Source of the DNA: Geminicoccaceae bacterium
Lineage (GTDB): Bacteria > Pseudomonadota > Alphaproteobacteria > Geminicoccales > Geminicoccaceae
NCBI GenBank assembly: GCA_020638495.1
Contig: JACKIN010000010.1
Location: forward strand, 65,431-129,430
Length of the DNA: 64,000 bases
Direction of reading: 5' to 3'
The notes under the pieces are model-generated. The model searched no databases, had not been told where the DNA came from, and was given only the letters and a program-made list of their open reading frames with translations. Below are positions 34,037-43,388 of this stretch, piece by piece; the first letter of the stretch is position 1; each line of letters starts with the position of its first letter. The position numbers and the translations under genes were made by a program.

Positions 34037-35803
34037 GTGGAGACCCACGCCCATATCCCTTACCTGCGCGAGCTCGTCGTCTTCCTGATCGCCGCTGGCG
34101 TGATCGTGCCGGTCCTGCACCGGCTGCGGATCAGCCCGGTTCTCGGCTATCTGGTCATCGGCGCCCTGATCGGCCCCTTCGGCCTCGGCCGCCTGGCGGG
34201 CGCCTGGCCCTGGCTCGGCCATGTCGTGATCACCGACCTCGACGGGGTGAAGGCGCTGGCCGAGCTCGGCGTCGTCTTCCTCCTCTTCATGATCGGCCTG
34301 GAGCTCTCGATCGAGCGCCTGTGGAGCATGCGCCGCCTGGTCTTCGGCCTCGGCAGCCTGCAGATCCTGGCGAGCGGCCTCGTCATCGGCCTGATCGCCT
34401 GGGGGTTCGGCAACACGCCCCGCGCCTCGATCGTCCTCGGCGCCTGCCTCGCCCTCTCCTCGACCGCCATCGTCATGCAGCTCTTGATCGAAGGCCGGCG
34501 CATCGGCACCATGGTCGGCCGCTCGAGCTTCTCGATCCTGCTCATGCAGGACCTGGCCGTCGTGCCGATCCTCTTCCTCGTCGGCGTGCTCGGTGCCCGT
34601 ACCGGCGGCAATGTCGGTCTCGACCTCGTTCTCGCCATCGGCAAGGCGGTGCTGGTCATCCTCGCCATCTATCTCGTCGGCCGCATGGTCCTGCGCCCGC
34701 TGATGCGGCTGGTTGCCCAGGCCCACAGCCCCGAGATGTTCATGGCGGCGATCCTGCTCACGGTCATCGGCACCGCCGCCATCACCGGTGCTGCCGGCCT
34801 CTCCATGGCGCTCGGCGCCTTTCTCGCCGGTCTGCTGCTCGCCGAGACCGAGTTCCGCCACGAGGTCGAGATCGACATCGCACCCTTCAAGGGCCTGATG
34901 CTCGGCCTCTTCTTCATGTCGGTCGGCATGGGCATCGACTACCGGATGATCGCGGCCGAGCCTCTCTGGATCATCGGCTCGGTGTTCGGCCTCTACCTCG
35001 TCAAGTCGCTGATCACGGCCGGTCTCTGCCTGGCCTTCGGCCTGCCCCGGCACACGGCTCTGGAGACCGGGCTGCTCCTCGGAGAGGGCGGAGAATTCGC
35101 CTTCGTCGTCGTCGGTCTCGCCATGAGCCTCGGCCTCATCGGCGGCGATGTCGGCCAGTTCATGCTGATCGTCGCGGGGCTCAGCATGGTCGCGACGCCG
35201 CTCGTAGCGCGTTTCGCGACGCGCCTCGCGAACGCCGTCGAGAAGCGCGCCGCCGCCGAGGCGGTGCCCGCGACGCAGCGTCAGATCGAAGGCATCGAGG
35301 GCCATGTCGTGCTCGCCGGCTTCGGCCGCGTCGGCCGCACCCTCGGCGACATGCTGGACGAGCAGTCGATTCCCTATCTCGCCATCGACGGCGACCCCGG
35401 CACCGTGCACCGCGCCCGCGAGGCCAAGAAGCGCGTCTTCTACGGTGACGCATCGCGCGTGGAGATGCTCAACCGCGTCCGTGCCGATACGGCCGCCGCC
35501 ATCGTCGTCACCACGGATGCGCCTGACGCGATCGAGAGGATCGTGCACGCCGCCCACAGCCTCTTTCCGGACGTGCCGATCTATGCCCGGGCGCGCGACA
35601 CCCTGCAGGCGCGGCGCCTCATGGCGGCCGGCGCCACGCTCGCCGTGCCCGAGACCGTGGAAGCCAGCCTGCAGCTCGCCGGCCGCGTGCTCCAGGGCTT
35701 CGGCCTGCCGGACGAATCGGTCAACCGGTTGATCGAGCAGCAGCGCCGGCTCCTCGAGCCGACCAACCCCAATCACCCGCCGGGCTTCGCGGTGCTCCGC
35801 TGA
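34037..35803 (+). CDS. CPA2-family K+/H+ antiporter with RCK (TrkA-N) domain, KefB/C-like
   Basis: The 588-residue protein has about twelve membrane helices (LGYLVIGALIGPFGLGRLAG, ELGVVFLLFMIGLELSIERL, SSTAIVMQLLIEGRRIG are family signatures) and a C-terminal TrkA-N domain (VVLAGFGRVGRTLGDMLDEQ, near 425). It exchanges K+ or Na+ for protons under control of a nucleotide or glutathione-derived ligand bound to the Rossmann-type domain. A GTG start (34037) follows CAGGAGA and gives the proper N-terminus; upstream frame is not coding. It converges on the esterase-like gene, 1 base apart. Confidence 0.9.
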   Translation: METHAHIPYLRELVVFLIAAGVIVPVLHRLRISPVLGYLVIGALIGPFGLGRLAGAWPWLGHVVITDLDGVKALAELGVVFLLFMIGLELSIERLWSMRRLVFGLGSLQILASGLVIGLIAWGFGNTPRASIVLGACLALSSTAIVMQLLIEGRRIGTMVGRSSFSILLMQDLAVVPILFLVGVLGARTGGNVGLDLVLAIGKAVLVILAIYLVGRMVLRPLMRLVAQAHSPEMFMAAILLTVIGTAAITGAAGLSMALGAFLAGLLLAETEFRHEVEIDIAPFKGLMLGLFFMSVGMGIDYRMIAAEPLWIIGSVFGLYLVKSLITAGLCLAFGLPRHTALETGLLLGEGGEFAFVVVGLAMSLGLIGGDVGQFMLIVAGLSMVATPLVARFATRLANAVEKRAAAEAVPATQRQIEGIEGHVVLAGFGRVGRTLGDMLDEQSIPYLAIDGDPGTVHRAREAKKRVFYGDASRVEMLNRVRADTAAAIVVTTDAPDAIERIVHAAHSLFPDVPIYARARDTLQARRLMAAGATLAVPETVEASLQLAGRVLQGFGLPDESVNRLIEQQRRLLEPTNPNHPPGFAVLR

Positions 35804-35804
35804 T

Positions 35805-36650
35805 TCAGTCTTCGAGGAAGTTCCGGATGACCGCGATCTGATCCGCGGCCATGAGCGCCGGTGCATGGCCGATGCCGGCGAAGGTCACCAGCCGCGCCTT
35901 CGGTCCGCGCCCGGTCATCTCGGCCGCCACCTCCGCCGGCAGGAGCAGGCTCTCCGCCCCGTGCAGCAGCAGCGTCGGGCAGGTGACGGCGTCGTAGAGC
36001 GGCCAGAGGTCGAGGTCGGCCGTGGCCGTCTCGCGAAACGGCGCGGCGATCGCCGGGTCGTAGTGGAGCGCCAGCCCGCCCGGCACCGGCCGGGCGCTGT
36101 GGCGGGCGAGATGCGCCCACTGGGCATCGGCCAGGGGGCCGAAGGGCGCGTGCACCCGGCGGAGATGGGCTTCGAGCTCGGCCATGTCGGCAAAGAGCGG
36201 CGGCTGGTCGCGCAGATAGTCGGCGATTCCGACCAGCGCCGCGACCGGCACGCGCCCGCCGATGTCGTTGAGCACCAGCTTTGCGACCCGGGCCGGCTGG
36301 TGGGCGGCGAGCCCCATCCCGATGATCCCGCCCATCGACGTGCCGACCAGCTCGACCGCGGCGACGCCGAGCCCGTCCAGGACCGCTGCCACATGCCCGA
36401 CATAGGTCGGCACCGCATAGCGTGCCGGATCGGCGAGCCAGCCGCTCCGGCCACGCCCGGCCACATCGAGCGCCAGCACCCGCGCCGTGCCGGCGAGCGC
36501 CTGCGCCAGAAAGTCGAAGTCGCGCGCATTCCTGGTCAGGCCGTGCAGGCAGAGCACGGTGCGCGGGGCCGCCGGATCGCCCCACTCGACATAGCCGAGC
36601 GCCAGGGGTGCCCCGGCATCGTCGATCGTCAGCGCCGCCTCGCGCATCAT
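35805..36650 (-). CDS. Alpha/beta hydrolase
   Basis: The 281-residue protein has the alpha/beta hydrolase pattern: oxyanion HGLTRNARDFDFLAQ, nucleophile elbow VGTSMGGIIGMGLA (Ser about 110), Asp in LLLHGAES region and catalytic His in FAGIGHAPALMA near the C-terminus. A cap domain lies between. It is cytoplasmic, with an ester, lactone or carbon-carbon substrate that cannot be told. ATG 36650 has GGAG at correct spacing; an ATG 57 bases upstream lies inside the gene before it. It follows the DMT transporter gene by 13 bases, likely as an operon. Confidence 0.87.
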   Translation of the reverse strand: MMREAALTIDDAGAPLALGYVEWGDPAAPRTVLCLHGLTRNARDFDFLAQALAGTARVLALDVAGRGRSGWLADPARYAVPTYVGHVAAVLDGLGVAAVELVGTSMGGIIGMGLAAHQPARVAKLVLNDIGGRVPVAALVGIADYLRDQPPLFADMAELEAHLRRVHAPFGPLADAQWAHLARHSARPVPGGLALHYDPAIAAPFRETATADLDLWPLYDAVTCPTLLLHGAESLLLPAEVAAEMTGRGPKARLVTFAGIGHAPALMAADQIAVIRNFLED

Positions 36651-36663
36651 CCGGAGCTCCCGT

Positions 36664-37605
36664 TCAGACGCGGGCGATCCGCGCCGGCACCTCGCCACGA
36701 CCGCCACCCACCGTCACCGGCCGCGAGCGCACCGTCTCGCGATAGACGATGAAGAGGCCGCAGGCCACGACGATGCCGAGGCCGACGAAGAGGTTGGTGC
36801 CCGGCACGTCGCCGAAGAGCAGCATGCCGAAGACCACGGCCCAGATCATCTGGCTGTACTGGAAGGGTGCCACGACCACAGCCGGCGCCTCGCGCGTGGC
36901 GAAGACCAGCCCAGCCTGCCCGGCGCCCATCAGGAGACCCGCCATCGCCATGGAGCCGAGCTCGGCCGGGCTCGGCCAGACCCAGGCGAGGAGCGCCGGC
37001 GGCAGGGCCACCGCCATCAGCCAGAGCATCACCGACATGAGCATGGCGCCGCTCTTCTCGGCCGCCCCGATCTTCTTGAGGATGATGAAGCTGAGCGCGC
37101 CGGCGAGCGCCGCGAGCCCGGCCAGCGCATGGCCGAGGCCGAGCGACGAGAATTCCGGGTCGATCATGACGAGCACGCCGGCGAAGCCCAGCAGCGTCGC
37201 CGACCAGCGGCGCCAGCCGACCGATTCGCGCAGGAGAATGGCCGAGAAGCCGGTGACCAGCATCGGCGCCGCGAAGAGCAGCGCATAGACCTCCGCCATC
37301 GGCAGGAGGGCGAAGGCGCTCCAGGCGAGGCAGCCGCAGATCGCGGCGAGAATGCCGCGCGCGGCGACCAGCGGCTTGTTGCGCGGGACGAGCGACCGCA
37401 GGCCACCCCGGCCGATGGTCGTGGCCAGCACCGGCAGCATGGCGAAGAAGGCCATGGTGAAGGCGATCTGGAAGACCGAGAAGGCGCCCGAGAATGCCTT
37501 GAGCAGGGCATCGGCCGTGGAGAACGAGGCATAGGCCAGAAGCGACATGCCGATGCCCCGCGCGACGCGGCTCGGCTCGACGGCGACAATGGCGAGCGTG
37601 CTCAT
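36664..37605 (-). CDS. EamA/DMT-superfamily transporter
   Basis: The 313-residue protein has ten hydrophobic helices in two repeats of the EamA domain, with the paired segments FAAPMLVTGFSAILLRESVG and FQYSQMIWAVVFGMLLFGDV. These exporters move amino acids, nucleosides or other small metabolites. Start ATG 37605 gives the first helix at about residues 18-40. It lies upstream of the hydrolase gene on the same strand. The substrate is not deducible. Confidence 0.88.
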   Translation of the reverse strand: MSTLAIVAVEPSRVARGIGMSLLAYASFSTADALLKAFSGAFSVFQIAFTMAFFAMLPVLATTIGRGGLRSLVPRNKPLVAARGILAAICGCLAWSAFALLPMAEVYALLFAAPMLVTGFSAILLRESVGWRRWSATLLGFAGVLVMIDPEFSSLGLGHALAGLAALAGALSFIILKKIGAAEKSGAMLMSVMLWLMAVALPPALLAWVWPSPAELGSMAMAGLLMGAGQAGLVFATREAPAVVVAPFQYSQMIWAVVFGMLLFGDVPGTNLFVGLGIVVACGLFIVYRETVRSRPVTVGGGRGEVPARIARV

Positions 37606-37756
37606 GGAGGCTGCAGGTCCGTGGTTGAATTGCCCGGACCTTATGCCGAATTGCCGGGACACAGAGCCAGCAGATCACACGCTCCGGACCTGCCGTTTGC
37701 GCATGGCTCCCCTGCCGGATCGGCGCTGATGGCGGGGATGAATTCTCAACTTTTTC

Positions 37757-38203
37757 TCAGATGGCGAAATCGATGCCGTCCTTGATCTCGCGGCGCACGG
37801 CCGACTGCTCGGCGGCATGGCAGAGATCCTCGATCGTGATGGCATCGAGCCGGGCGAGCATCGCCTGCTCGTGCTCCAGCCAGAAGGGCGCCATGACCCG
37901 CTGGCCGAGGTCGCTCGCGGAGAGCGTGTCGGGCTCGGCCTCGCCGGACTCGACCACGTTGACGATGTCGGCGACGGTGATGCGGCGCCGCTCGCGGGCC
38001 AGCCGGTAGCCGCCGCGCGGGCCGCGCACGCCGCGCAGGATGCCGGCCTTCACCAGCTGCTGCATCACCTGCTCGAGATAGCGGCGCGGCAGGTTCAGCC
38101 GACGCCCGATATCCTGGCTCTGCACCGGCTCCGACGTGCCGTGATAGGCGATGTCGACGACCGCCTCGACGGCCAACGCCACCTTCTTCGACGGCTTGAT
38201 CAT
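37757..38203 (-). CDS. Rrf2-family transcriptional regulator
   Basis: The 148-residue regulator starts MIKPSKKVALAVEAVVDIAY and has a winged helix-turn-helix (QSQDIGRRLNLPRRYLEQVM, GILRGVRGPRGGYRLARERR). Only one Cys (in LCHAAE) is present in the region where IscR and NsrR carry three, so it probably does not hold an iron-sulfur cluster in the standard way. Its start overlaps the dut stop (ATGA), placing it in the coaBC-dut-rrf2 operon. Targets unknown. Confidence 0.88.
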   Translation of the reverse strand: MIKPSKKVALAVEAVVDIAYHGTSEPVQSQDIGRRLNLPRRYLEQVMQQLVKAGILRGVRGPRGGYRLARERRRITVADIVNVVESGEAEPDTLSASDLGQRVMAPFWLEHEQAMLARLDAITIEDLCHAAEQSAVRREIKDGIDFAI

Positions 38204-38721
38204 CGCGTCTGGCTCCCCTTCGTGGCTGGTTCGGTCCCGAGGTGGAGCGGCCGGCTGCCGGTCGAGCCGAAGCCGCCGGCCGCCCGATCGCTCACCGAGA
38301 GGGCGCTGACGGACAGGGTGCCGGTCGCCTCGAGCCAGCGTGCCCGGGCCACCGGTGCCAGCACGAGCTGCGCAATACGCTCGCCGCGCCGCACCCTGAA
38401 TGTCTCCTGACCCAGATTGACGAGCACGACCCCGATCTCGCCCCGATAATCGGCGTCGATCGTGCCCGGTGCGTTGAGGACGGTCACGCCGTGCTTCAGG
38501 GCGAGGCCGGAGCGCGGCCGGACCTGGGCCTCGCAGCCTTCCGGCAGGGCGATCCGGAGCCCCGTCGGCACCAGCGCACGCTGCCCTGGATCCAGGGCAA
38601 CGGGCCCGTCCGCCGGCACGGCGGCATGGAGGTCGGCCCCGGCGGCGAGAGCTGTCGCATAGGCCGGCAGAGGCAGTCCCTCGCCGTGCGCCAGGCGCTC
38701 GATCGTGACGTCGATCCTCAT
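38200..38721 (-). CDS. dut: dUTP diphosphatase
   Basis: The 173-residue enzyme hydrolyses dUTP to dUMP and diphosphate, keeping uracil out of DNA. Motifs 1 to 5 are recognisable: AGADLHAAV, RPRSGLALKHG, NAPGTIDADYRGEIGVVLVN, RRGERIAQLVLAP and RAAGGFGSTG with the phosphate-binding Gly-rich C-terminus. It continues about 20 residues past motif 5. It acts as a trimer in the cytoplasm. It overlaps both coaBC (upstream) and rrf2 (downstream) by 4 bases. Confidence 0.95.
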   Translation of the reverse strand: MRIDVTIERLAHGEGLPLPAYATALAAGADLHAAVPADGPVALDPGQRALVPTGLRIALPEGCEAQVRPRSGLALKHGVTVLNAPGTIDADYRGEIGVVLVNLGQETFRVRRGERIAQLVLAPVARARWLEATGTLSVSALSVSDRAAGGFGSTGSRPLHLGTEPATKGSQTR

Positions 38722-39923
38722 CGGCCGAGCCGCTCGGCGATGCGTGCCACCAGCCGGGTGGCGAGCTCGTCCTTGTCCATTTCCGGCCAGGACTCGACCG
38801 GTGCTTCGGAACCGAGCAGATGCACGCGGTTGCGCGAGCCGCCGAAGACCCCACTGCCGGTGCTGACGTCATTCGCCAGGATCCAGTCGCAGCCCTTGCG
38901 CTCGAGCTTGGCCGCCGCGTTGGCGAGAAGGTCGTCGGTCTCGGCGGCGAAGCCGACCACCAGCTCGGGTCGCATCTGAGGATGATGCCCCAACCCTCTC
39001 AGAATATCCGGATTCTCGACGAGCTCGAGGGCGGCGGGCTGGTTTCGCCCCTTCTTCAGCTTCGCCTCGGCAGCCTGGGCCGGGCGCCAGTCGGCGACGG
39101 CTGCGGCGCAGACCGCGATGTCCGCCGGCAGGGCGGCCTCGACCGCATCGCGCATCGCTCGCGCACTCTCGACCCGACGCACCGCCACGCCCGGCGGGTC
39201 GGGCAGGCTCACCGGCCCGCTCACCAGCGTCACCTCGGCGCCCGCGGCGGCCAGGGCGGCGGCGATCGCGTGGCCCTGGCGGCCCGAGGAGCGATTGGCG
39301 ATGTAGCGGACCGGATCGATCGCCTCGTGCGTCGGCCCGCTGGTGACGATCGCCCGGCGACCGGCCAGCGGCCGCTCGCCGGGCGGTACCAGGATGGCGT
39401 GGATCGCCGCCAGGATCTCGGCCGGCTCCGTCATGCGCCCGCTGCCGACCTCGCCGCAGGCCATGTCGCCGGCCGCGGGCCCGACGAAGTGGATGCCGTC
39501 GGCCCGGAGCCGCGCGACGTTCCTTTGGGTCGCCGGGTGCTGCCACATCATCGGGTTCATGGCGGGCGCCACCAGCACGGGCTTGTCGGTGGCGAGCAGG
39601 GTGGTGGAGGCGAGGTCGTCGGCGTGGCCTTGCGCCATCTTCGCCATGAGGTCCGCGGTGGCGGGGGCCACGACCACGAGATCGGCCTCGCGGGAGAGCC
39701 GGATATGGCCGATCTCGGCCTCGTCGGTGAGCGAGAAGAGATCGCTGTAGACCTTTGATTCCGAAAGGCTGGAGACGGCCAGAGGGGTGACGAACTCGGC
39801 CCCGGCGCGGGTCAGGATCGTGCGGAAGGCGAGGCCGCGCTCGCGCCCGCGCCGGATCAGCTCCAGCGTCTTGTAGGCGGCGATGCCACCGCCGATGACC
39901 AGGAGAATGCGTTTCGCATTCAT
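38718..39923 (-). CDS. coaBC: Bifunctional phosphopantothenoylcysteine decarboxylase / phosphopantothenate-cysteine ligase
   Basis: The 401-residue enzyme makes 4'-phosphopantetheine in coenzyme A synthesis. The N-terminal flavoprotein half (CoaC) has VIGGGIAAYKTLELIRR, a His in SLTDEAEIGHIRLSRE that may be catalytic, APAMNPMMWQHPATQ and the active Cys in DMACGEVGSGRM. The C-terminal half (CoaB, from about 185) has VTSGPTHEAIDPVRYIANRS, AAAVADWRP and a KLKKG segment. ATG 39923 follows AGGAAAG. Coupling to dut by ATGA is typical in alphaproteobacteria. Confidence 0.95.
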   Translation of the reverse strand: MNAKRILLVIGGGIAAYKTLELIRRGRERGLAFRTILTRAGAEFVTPLAVSSLSESKVYSDLFSLTDEAEIGHIRLSREADLVVVAPATADLMAKMAQGHADDLASTTLLATDKPVLVAPAMNPMMWQHPATQRNVARLRADGIHFVGPAAGDMACGEVGSGRMTEPAEILAAIHAILVPPGERPLAGRRAIVTSGPTHEAIDPVRYIANRSSGRQGHAIAAALAAAGAEVTLVSGPVSLPDPPGVAVRRVESARAMRDAVEAALPADIAVCAAAVADWRPAQAAEAKLKKGRNQPAALELVENPDILRGLGHHPQMRPELVVGFAAETDDLLANAAAKLERKGCDWILANDVSTGSGVFGGSRNRVHLLGSEAPVESWPEMDKDELATRLVARIAERLGR

Positions 39924-40004
39924 CGGCTTTCCTGCCCTGCGACCGGGTGCTGTGGGCGAGCCTGCCCGCGCACCCTCTATTTACGTGAATGAAGTGGGAT
40001 AGCT

Positions 40005-41504
40005 TCAGCCAACGGCAAGCCCGATGAGGACGCCGACGACGAGCGGCCAGAACCAGCCCTGGAACAGCTTCACCCGGTCGACCGCGACATGCCGGGTGCG
40101 TTCCCGCTCGAGCGCCTCGTCGAGCCGCCGCACGATGTGCGGCAGGCGGCCCGCCATCTGCAGGCCGTCGTCGAGCGCCTGCTGCAGGCGGGCCTTCGGG
40201 CCGAGATGGGCGATGATCCAGTCCTCCACCAGAGGCTGGGCGAGCTGCCACATGTTGACCTTGGGATTGAGCAGCCGGCCGACCCCCTCGGCCACCACCA
40301 TGGTCTTCTGCAGGAGGAGAAGCTGCGGCTGGGTCTGCATGCGGAACTGCTCCGCCATCGCCAGGAGCTGGCCCATCAGGCGGCCGAACGAGATCTCCTC
40401 GAGCGGCAGTCCCAGGATCGGCTCGCCGATCGAGCGCACCGCCTGGACGAAGGCCATCCGGTCGGCGTCATCGGGCAAGAAGCCGGCAGCGAAGAAGACG
40501 TCCGCCACCTTGACGTAGTCGCGCTCCAAAAAGCCCACGAGGATCCCGGCCATGTGCCGGCGGTCGGCCATGTCGACCCGCCCCATGATGCCGAAATCGA
40601 GGGCGACGATGGTCCCCTCCCGGTCGATCAGGATGTTGCCGGGGTGCATGTCGCCGTGGAAGAAGCCGTCCTTGAAGACCTGGCTGAAGAAGGCCTTCGC
40701 CGCGTTCTCCATGATCCGGTCGGGGTCGTGCCCGGCGGCGATCAGGGCGGCACGGTCGGTGATGCCCTGGCCGACGATCCGCTCGAAGGTGACCACCCGG
40801 CGGCCGGTCCGCCGCCAGTCCACCGCCGGCACGCGAAAGCCCTCGTAGCCCTCGGCGTTCTCGGCGAGCTCGACCGCGGCTGCCGCCTCGAGCCGCAGAT
40901 CGAGCTCGCGCCTGGTCACCTGGGCGAAGATGGCGACCGCCTCGACCGGCTTGTAATGGCGGAGATGCGGCTGGGTCCGCTCGACCAGCCGGGCCAGCCA
41001 GGCGAAGAACCCGAGATCGCGCTCGATCGCCTTCTCGATGCCCGGCCGCAGGACCTTGACCGCCACCTCGTCGCCATCGGTCGTCGTCGCCAGGTGCACC
41101 TGGGCGATCGAGGCGGCGGCCACCGGCCGGTCCTGGAAATCGCTGAAGAGCGCTTCGACCGGCTGCTCGAGATCGGTCGCGATGGTCGCCCGCGCGGCCG
41201 CGGCCGGAAAGGACGGCAGCGCGTCCTGCAAGGTGGCGAGGTCGCGGGCAATGGCCTCGCCCAGGAGGTCGGTGCGGGTGGCGAGGCTCTGGCCGAACTT
41301 GATGAAGGACGGCCCAAGCTCCTCGAGCGCTGCGGCGAGCCGTTGCCCGGGCCGCCCGGCGGCGTTCTCGTTGACGAACGGTCGGGCGAGCCGCAGCAGG
41401 GGCCGCGCCTGCGGCAGCAGCTCGAAGGGAAAGAGCGCGTTGTGCCGGGCCAGGGTCCGGCCGATGGCGACCAGCCGCCAGAGATAGCGCGGGCTCTCGA
41501 GCAT
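40005..41504 (-). CDS. ubiB: UbiB-type atypical kinase/ATPase for ubiquinone biosynthesis
   Basis: The 499-residue protein belongs to the ABC1/UbiB kinase-like family. It shows the diagnostic KxGQ motif (LGPSFIKFGQSLATRTDLLG, about residues 85-105), AAASIAQVHLA in place of a normal Gly-rich loop, the lysine in VAVKVLRPGIEK, and FHGDMHPGNILID with DFGIMGR as the catalytic loop. Two C-terminal membrane segments (LFQGWFWPLVVGVLIGLAVG at the very end) anchor it. It is needed for coenzyme Q synthesis, supporting aerobic respiration. It starts 22 bases after ubiE, forming an operon. Confidence 0.93.
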   Translation of the reverse strand: MLESPRYLWRLVAIGRTLARHNALFPFELLPQARPLLRLARPFVNENAAGRPGQRLAAALEELGPSFIKFGQSLATRTDLLGEAIARDLATLQDALPSFPAAAARATIATDLEQPVEALFSDFQDRPVAAASIAQVHLATTTDGDEVAVKVLRPGIEKAIERDLGFFAWLARLVERTQPHLRHYKPVEAVAIFAQVTRRELDLRLEAAAAVELAENAEGYEGFRVPAVDWRRTGRRVVTFERIVGQGITDRAALIAAGHDPDRIMENAAKAFFSQVFKDGFFHGDMHPGNILIDREGTIVALDFGIMGRVDMADRRHMAGILVGFLERDYVKVADVFFAAGFLPDDADRMAFVQAVRSIGEPILGLPLEEISFGRLMGQLLAMAEQFRMQTQPQLLLLQKTMVVAEGVGRLLNPKVNMWQLAQPLVEDWIIAHLGPKARLQQALDDGLQMAGRLPHIVRRLDEALERERTRHVAVDRVKLFQGWFWPLVVGVLIGLAVG

Positions 41505-41526
41505 GGCGGGGGCCGGCCGCTTGCGC

Positions 41527-42303
41527 CTAGAGCCGCCAGCCGGAATGGATGGCGGCGATGCCGCCCGACAGGTTGCGCCAGCGCACCTGCTCGAAGCCGG
41601 CGTCGCGCATGAGGTCGGCGAAGGTCGGCTGGTCGGGAAAGCGGCGGATGCTCTCGGCGAGATAGCGATAGCTCGCCGCATCGCCGGCGACGATGCGGCC
41701 GAGGGCGGGGAGCACCTGGAAGGAATAGGTGTCGTAGACCCGATCGAGGACCGGTAGCACCACCTTCGAGAACTCGAGGCACATGAACCGGCCGCCCGGA
41801 CGGAGCACGCGGAAGCCCTCGGCGAGGGCCCGGTCGACATGGGTGACGTTGCGGATGCCGAAGGCCATGGTCACGGCGTCGAAGCGGCCGGCCTCGAAGG
41901 GCAGCGCCATGGCGTCCGCGCAGACGAAGGCGAGACGGTCGAACCAGCCGCGCCCGAGCGCCCGGTCCCGCCCCTGGCCGAGCATCGCGGCATTGATGTC
42001 GGCGAGCACCGCCCGGCCGTCGCCGCCGACCCGCCGCAGCACCCGCTCGGCCACGTCGCCGGTGCCGCCGGCCAGATCGAGCAGGTGGATGCCGGGGCGC
42101 GGCGCCAGCCAGTCGAGCACCGCCTCCTTCCACAGCCGGTGCACGCCGAAGCTCATCAGATCGTTCATCAGGTCGTAGCGGCCGGCGACGCTGTCGAACA
42201 CCTGGCGCACCCGGCCGGCCTTGACTGCCGGTGCCACCGCCTCGAAGCCGAAGCTCGAGGCGAGCTCGGCCGCGGCAGCCGCCGGCCTGTCCGTCTTCTC
42301 CAT
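41527..42303 (-). CDS. ubiE: Ubiquinone/menaquinone C-methyltransferase
   Basis: The 258-residue SAM-dependent methyltransferase adds the C-methyl group to the quinone ring. It has the UbiE signature VFDSVAGRYDLMNDLMSFGV, SAM motif LLDLAGGTGDVAERVL, ADAMALPFEAGRFDAVTMAF, FGIRNVTHVDRALAEGFRVL and YRYLAESIRRFPDQ. ATG 42303 begins a normal-length protein. It heads the ubiE-ubiB operon, divergent from mutM with only 102 bases between them. Confidence 0.95.
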   Translation of the reverse strand: MEKTDRPAAAAAELASSFGFEAVAPAVKAGRVRQVFDSVAGRYDLMNDLMSFGVHRLWKEAVLDWLAPRPGIHLLDLAGGTGDVAERVLRRVGGDGRAVLADINAAMLGQGRDRALGRGWFDRLAFVCADAMALPFEAGRFDAVTMAFGIRNVTHVDRALAEGFRVLRPGGRFMCLEFSKVVLPVLDRVYDTYSFQVLPALGRIVAGDAASYRYLAESIRRFPDQPTFADLMRDAGFEQVRWRNLSGGIAAIHSGWRL

Positions 42304-42405
42304 CGATCTCACTTCTCGTGCGGTGAACAGCGGTGTTGTAGGAAAGCCCACCCGGCGCGGCAACCATCCCCGCGATCACCACCGCAACAGCGACGGAATC
42401 CCTTC

Positions 42406-43221
42406 TTGCCCGAGCTCCCCGAGGTCGAGACCACGCTCAGGGCCCTCGCCCACCGCCTCGACGCCCGGCGCATCACCGGCGTCGAGCAGCGCCGCGCCGA
42501 CCTTCGCTTCGGCCTGCCGGCCGGGCTGCCGGCCCGACTCGCCGGGCGAAGGCTCACCGGGTTCGCCCGCCGGGCCAAGTACCTCCAGCTCATGCTCGAC
42601 GACGGCATGGCGCTGCTCCTGCATCTCGGCATGTCCGGGCGGCTGCTCTTCGACGGGCCGCCCGCCGGGCCGCACGAGCATCTCACCTTCCATTTCGACG
42701 ACGGCACGATCCTCAGATTCGTCGACCCCCGCCGTTTCGGCATGCTCGACCTCAGCCCCCAGGCGACGCTCGGCGAGCACAAGTGGCTGGCGCATCTCGG
42801 CCTCGAGCCGCTCGGCAACGCCTTCGACGGCGCCGCGCTCCGGGACCGCCTCGCCGGCCGGCAGGTGGCGCTCAAGATCGCCATCATGGACCAGCGCCAC
42901 GTGGTCGGCGTCGGCAACATCTACGCCAGCGAGAGCCTGCATCGCGCCGGCCTCTCGCCCCGCCGCCTCGCCTGCACGCTCGGCCCGGCGCGCGCCCAGC
43001 GCCTCGCCGCGTCGATCCGCGAGGTGCTGCTCGAGGCCATCGACGCCGGCGGCTCGTCCTTGCGGGACTACGTCCAGTCGAACGGCGAGCTCGGCAATTT
43101 CCAGCGCCAGTTCCGCGTCTACGATCGCGCCGGCCTGCCCTGCACGGGCTGCGGCCGACCGGTCGCCCGGCTGGTGCAGGGCGGGCGCGCCACCTTCTTC
43201 TGCGGCCGCTGCCAGCGCTGA
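42406..43221 (+). CDS. mutM: Formamidopyrimidine-DNA glycosylase
   Basis: The 271-residue repair enzyme removes 8-oxoguanine and opened purines and cuts the strand. The obligatory N-terminus PELPEVETTLRALA (Pro2 nucleophile, Glu3) fixes the start at TTG 42406. The catalytic Lys is in RRAKYLQLML, the void-filling region in LLLHLGMSGRLLF, the helix-two-turn-helix in DQRHVVGVGNIYASESLHRA and a zinc finger at the end (CTGCGRPVAR...FFCGRCQR). Co-directional with the downstream enoyl-CoA hydratase gene but 167 bases apart. Confidence 0.95.
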   Translation: MPELPEVETTLRALAHRLDARRITGVEQRRADLRFGLPAGLPARLAGRRLTGFARRAKYLQLMLDDGMALLLHLGMSGRLLFDGPPAGPHEHLTFHFDDGTILRFVDPRRFGMLDLSPQATLGEHKWLAHLGLEPLGNAFDGAALRDRLAGRQVALKIAIMDQRHVVGVGNIYASESLHRAGLSPRRLACTLGPARAQRLAASIREVLLEAIDAGGSSLRDYVQSNGELGNFQRQFRVYDRAGLPCTGCGRPVARLVQGGRATFFCGRCQR

Positions 43222-43388
43222 ACGGCTTGATTCGCCGCCGCGAGAATGCGTCGGTTTAACTGGACGGACCCGGCAGGCTTGGTGTTAAAGGCGGCGCCTG
43301 AGATACGCCCCGCGGGTGACGCCCCGGCCCCAAACCCTGTCTTCAGCCAAGCAGCTCCCCGTTCAGAGGCGAGCCACGGAGAACTTTC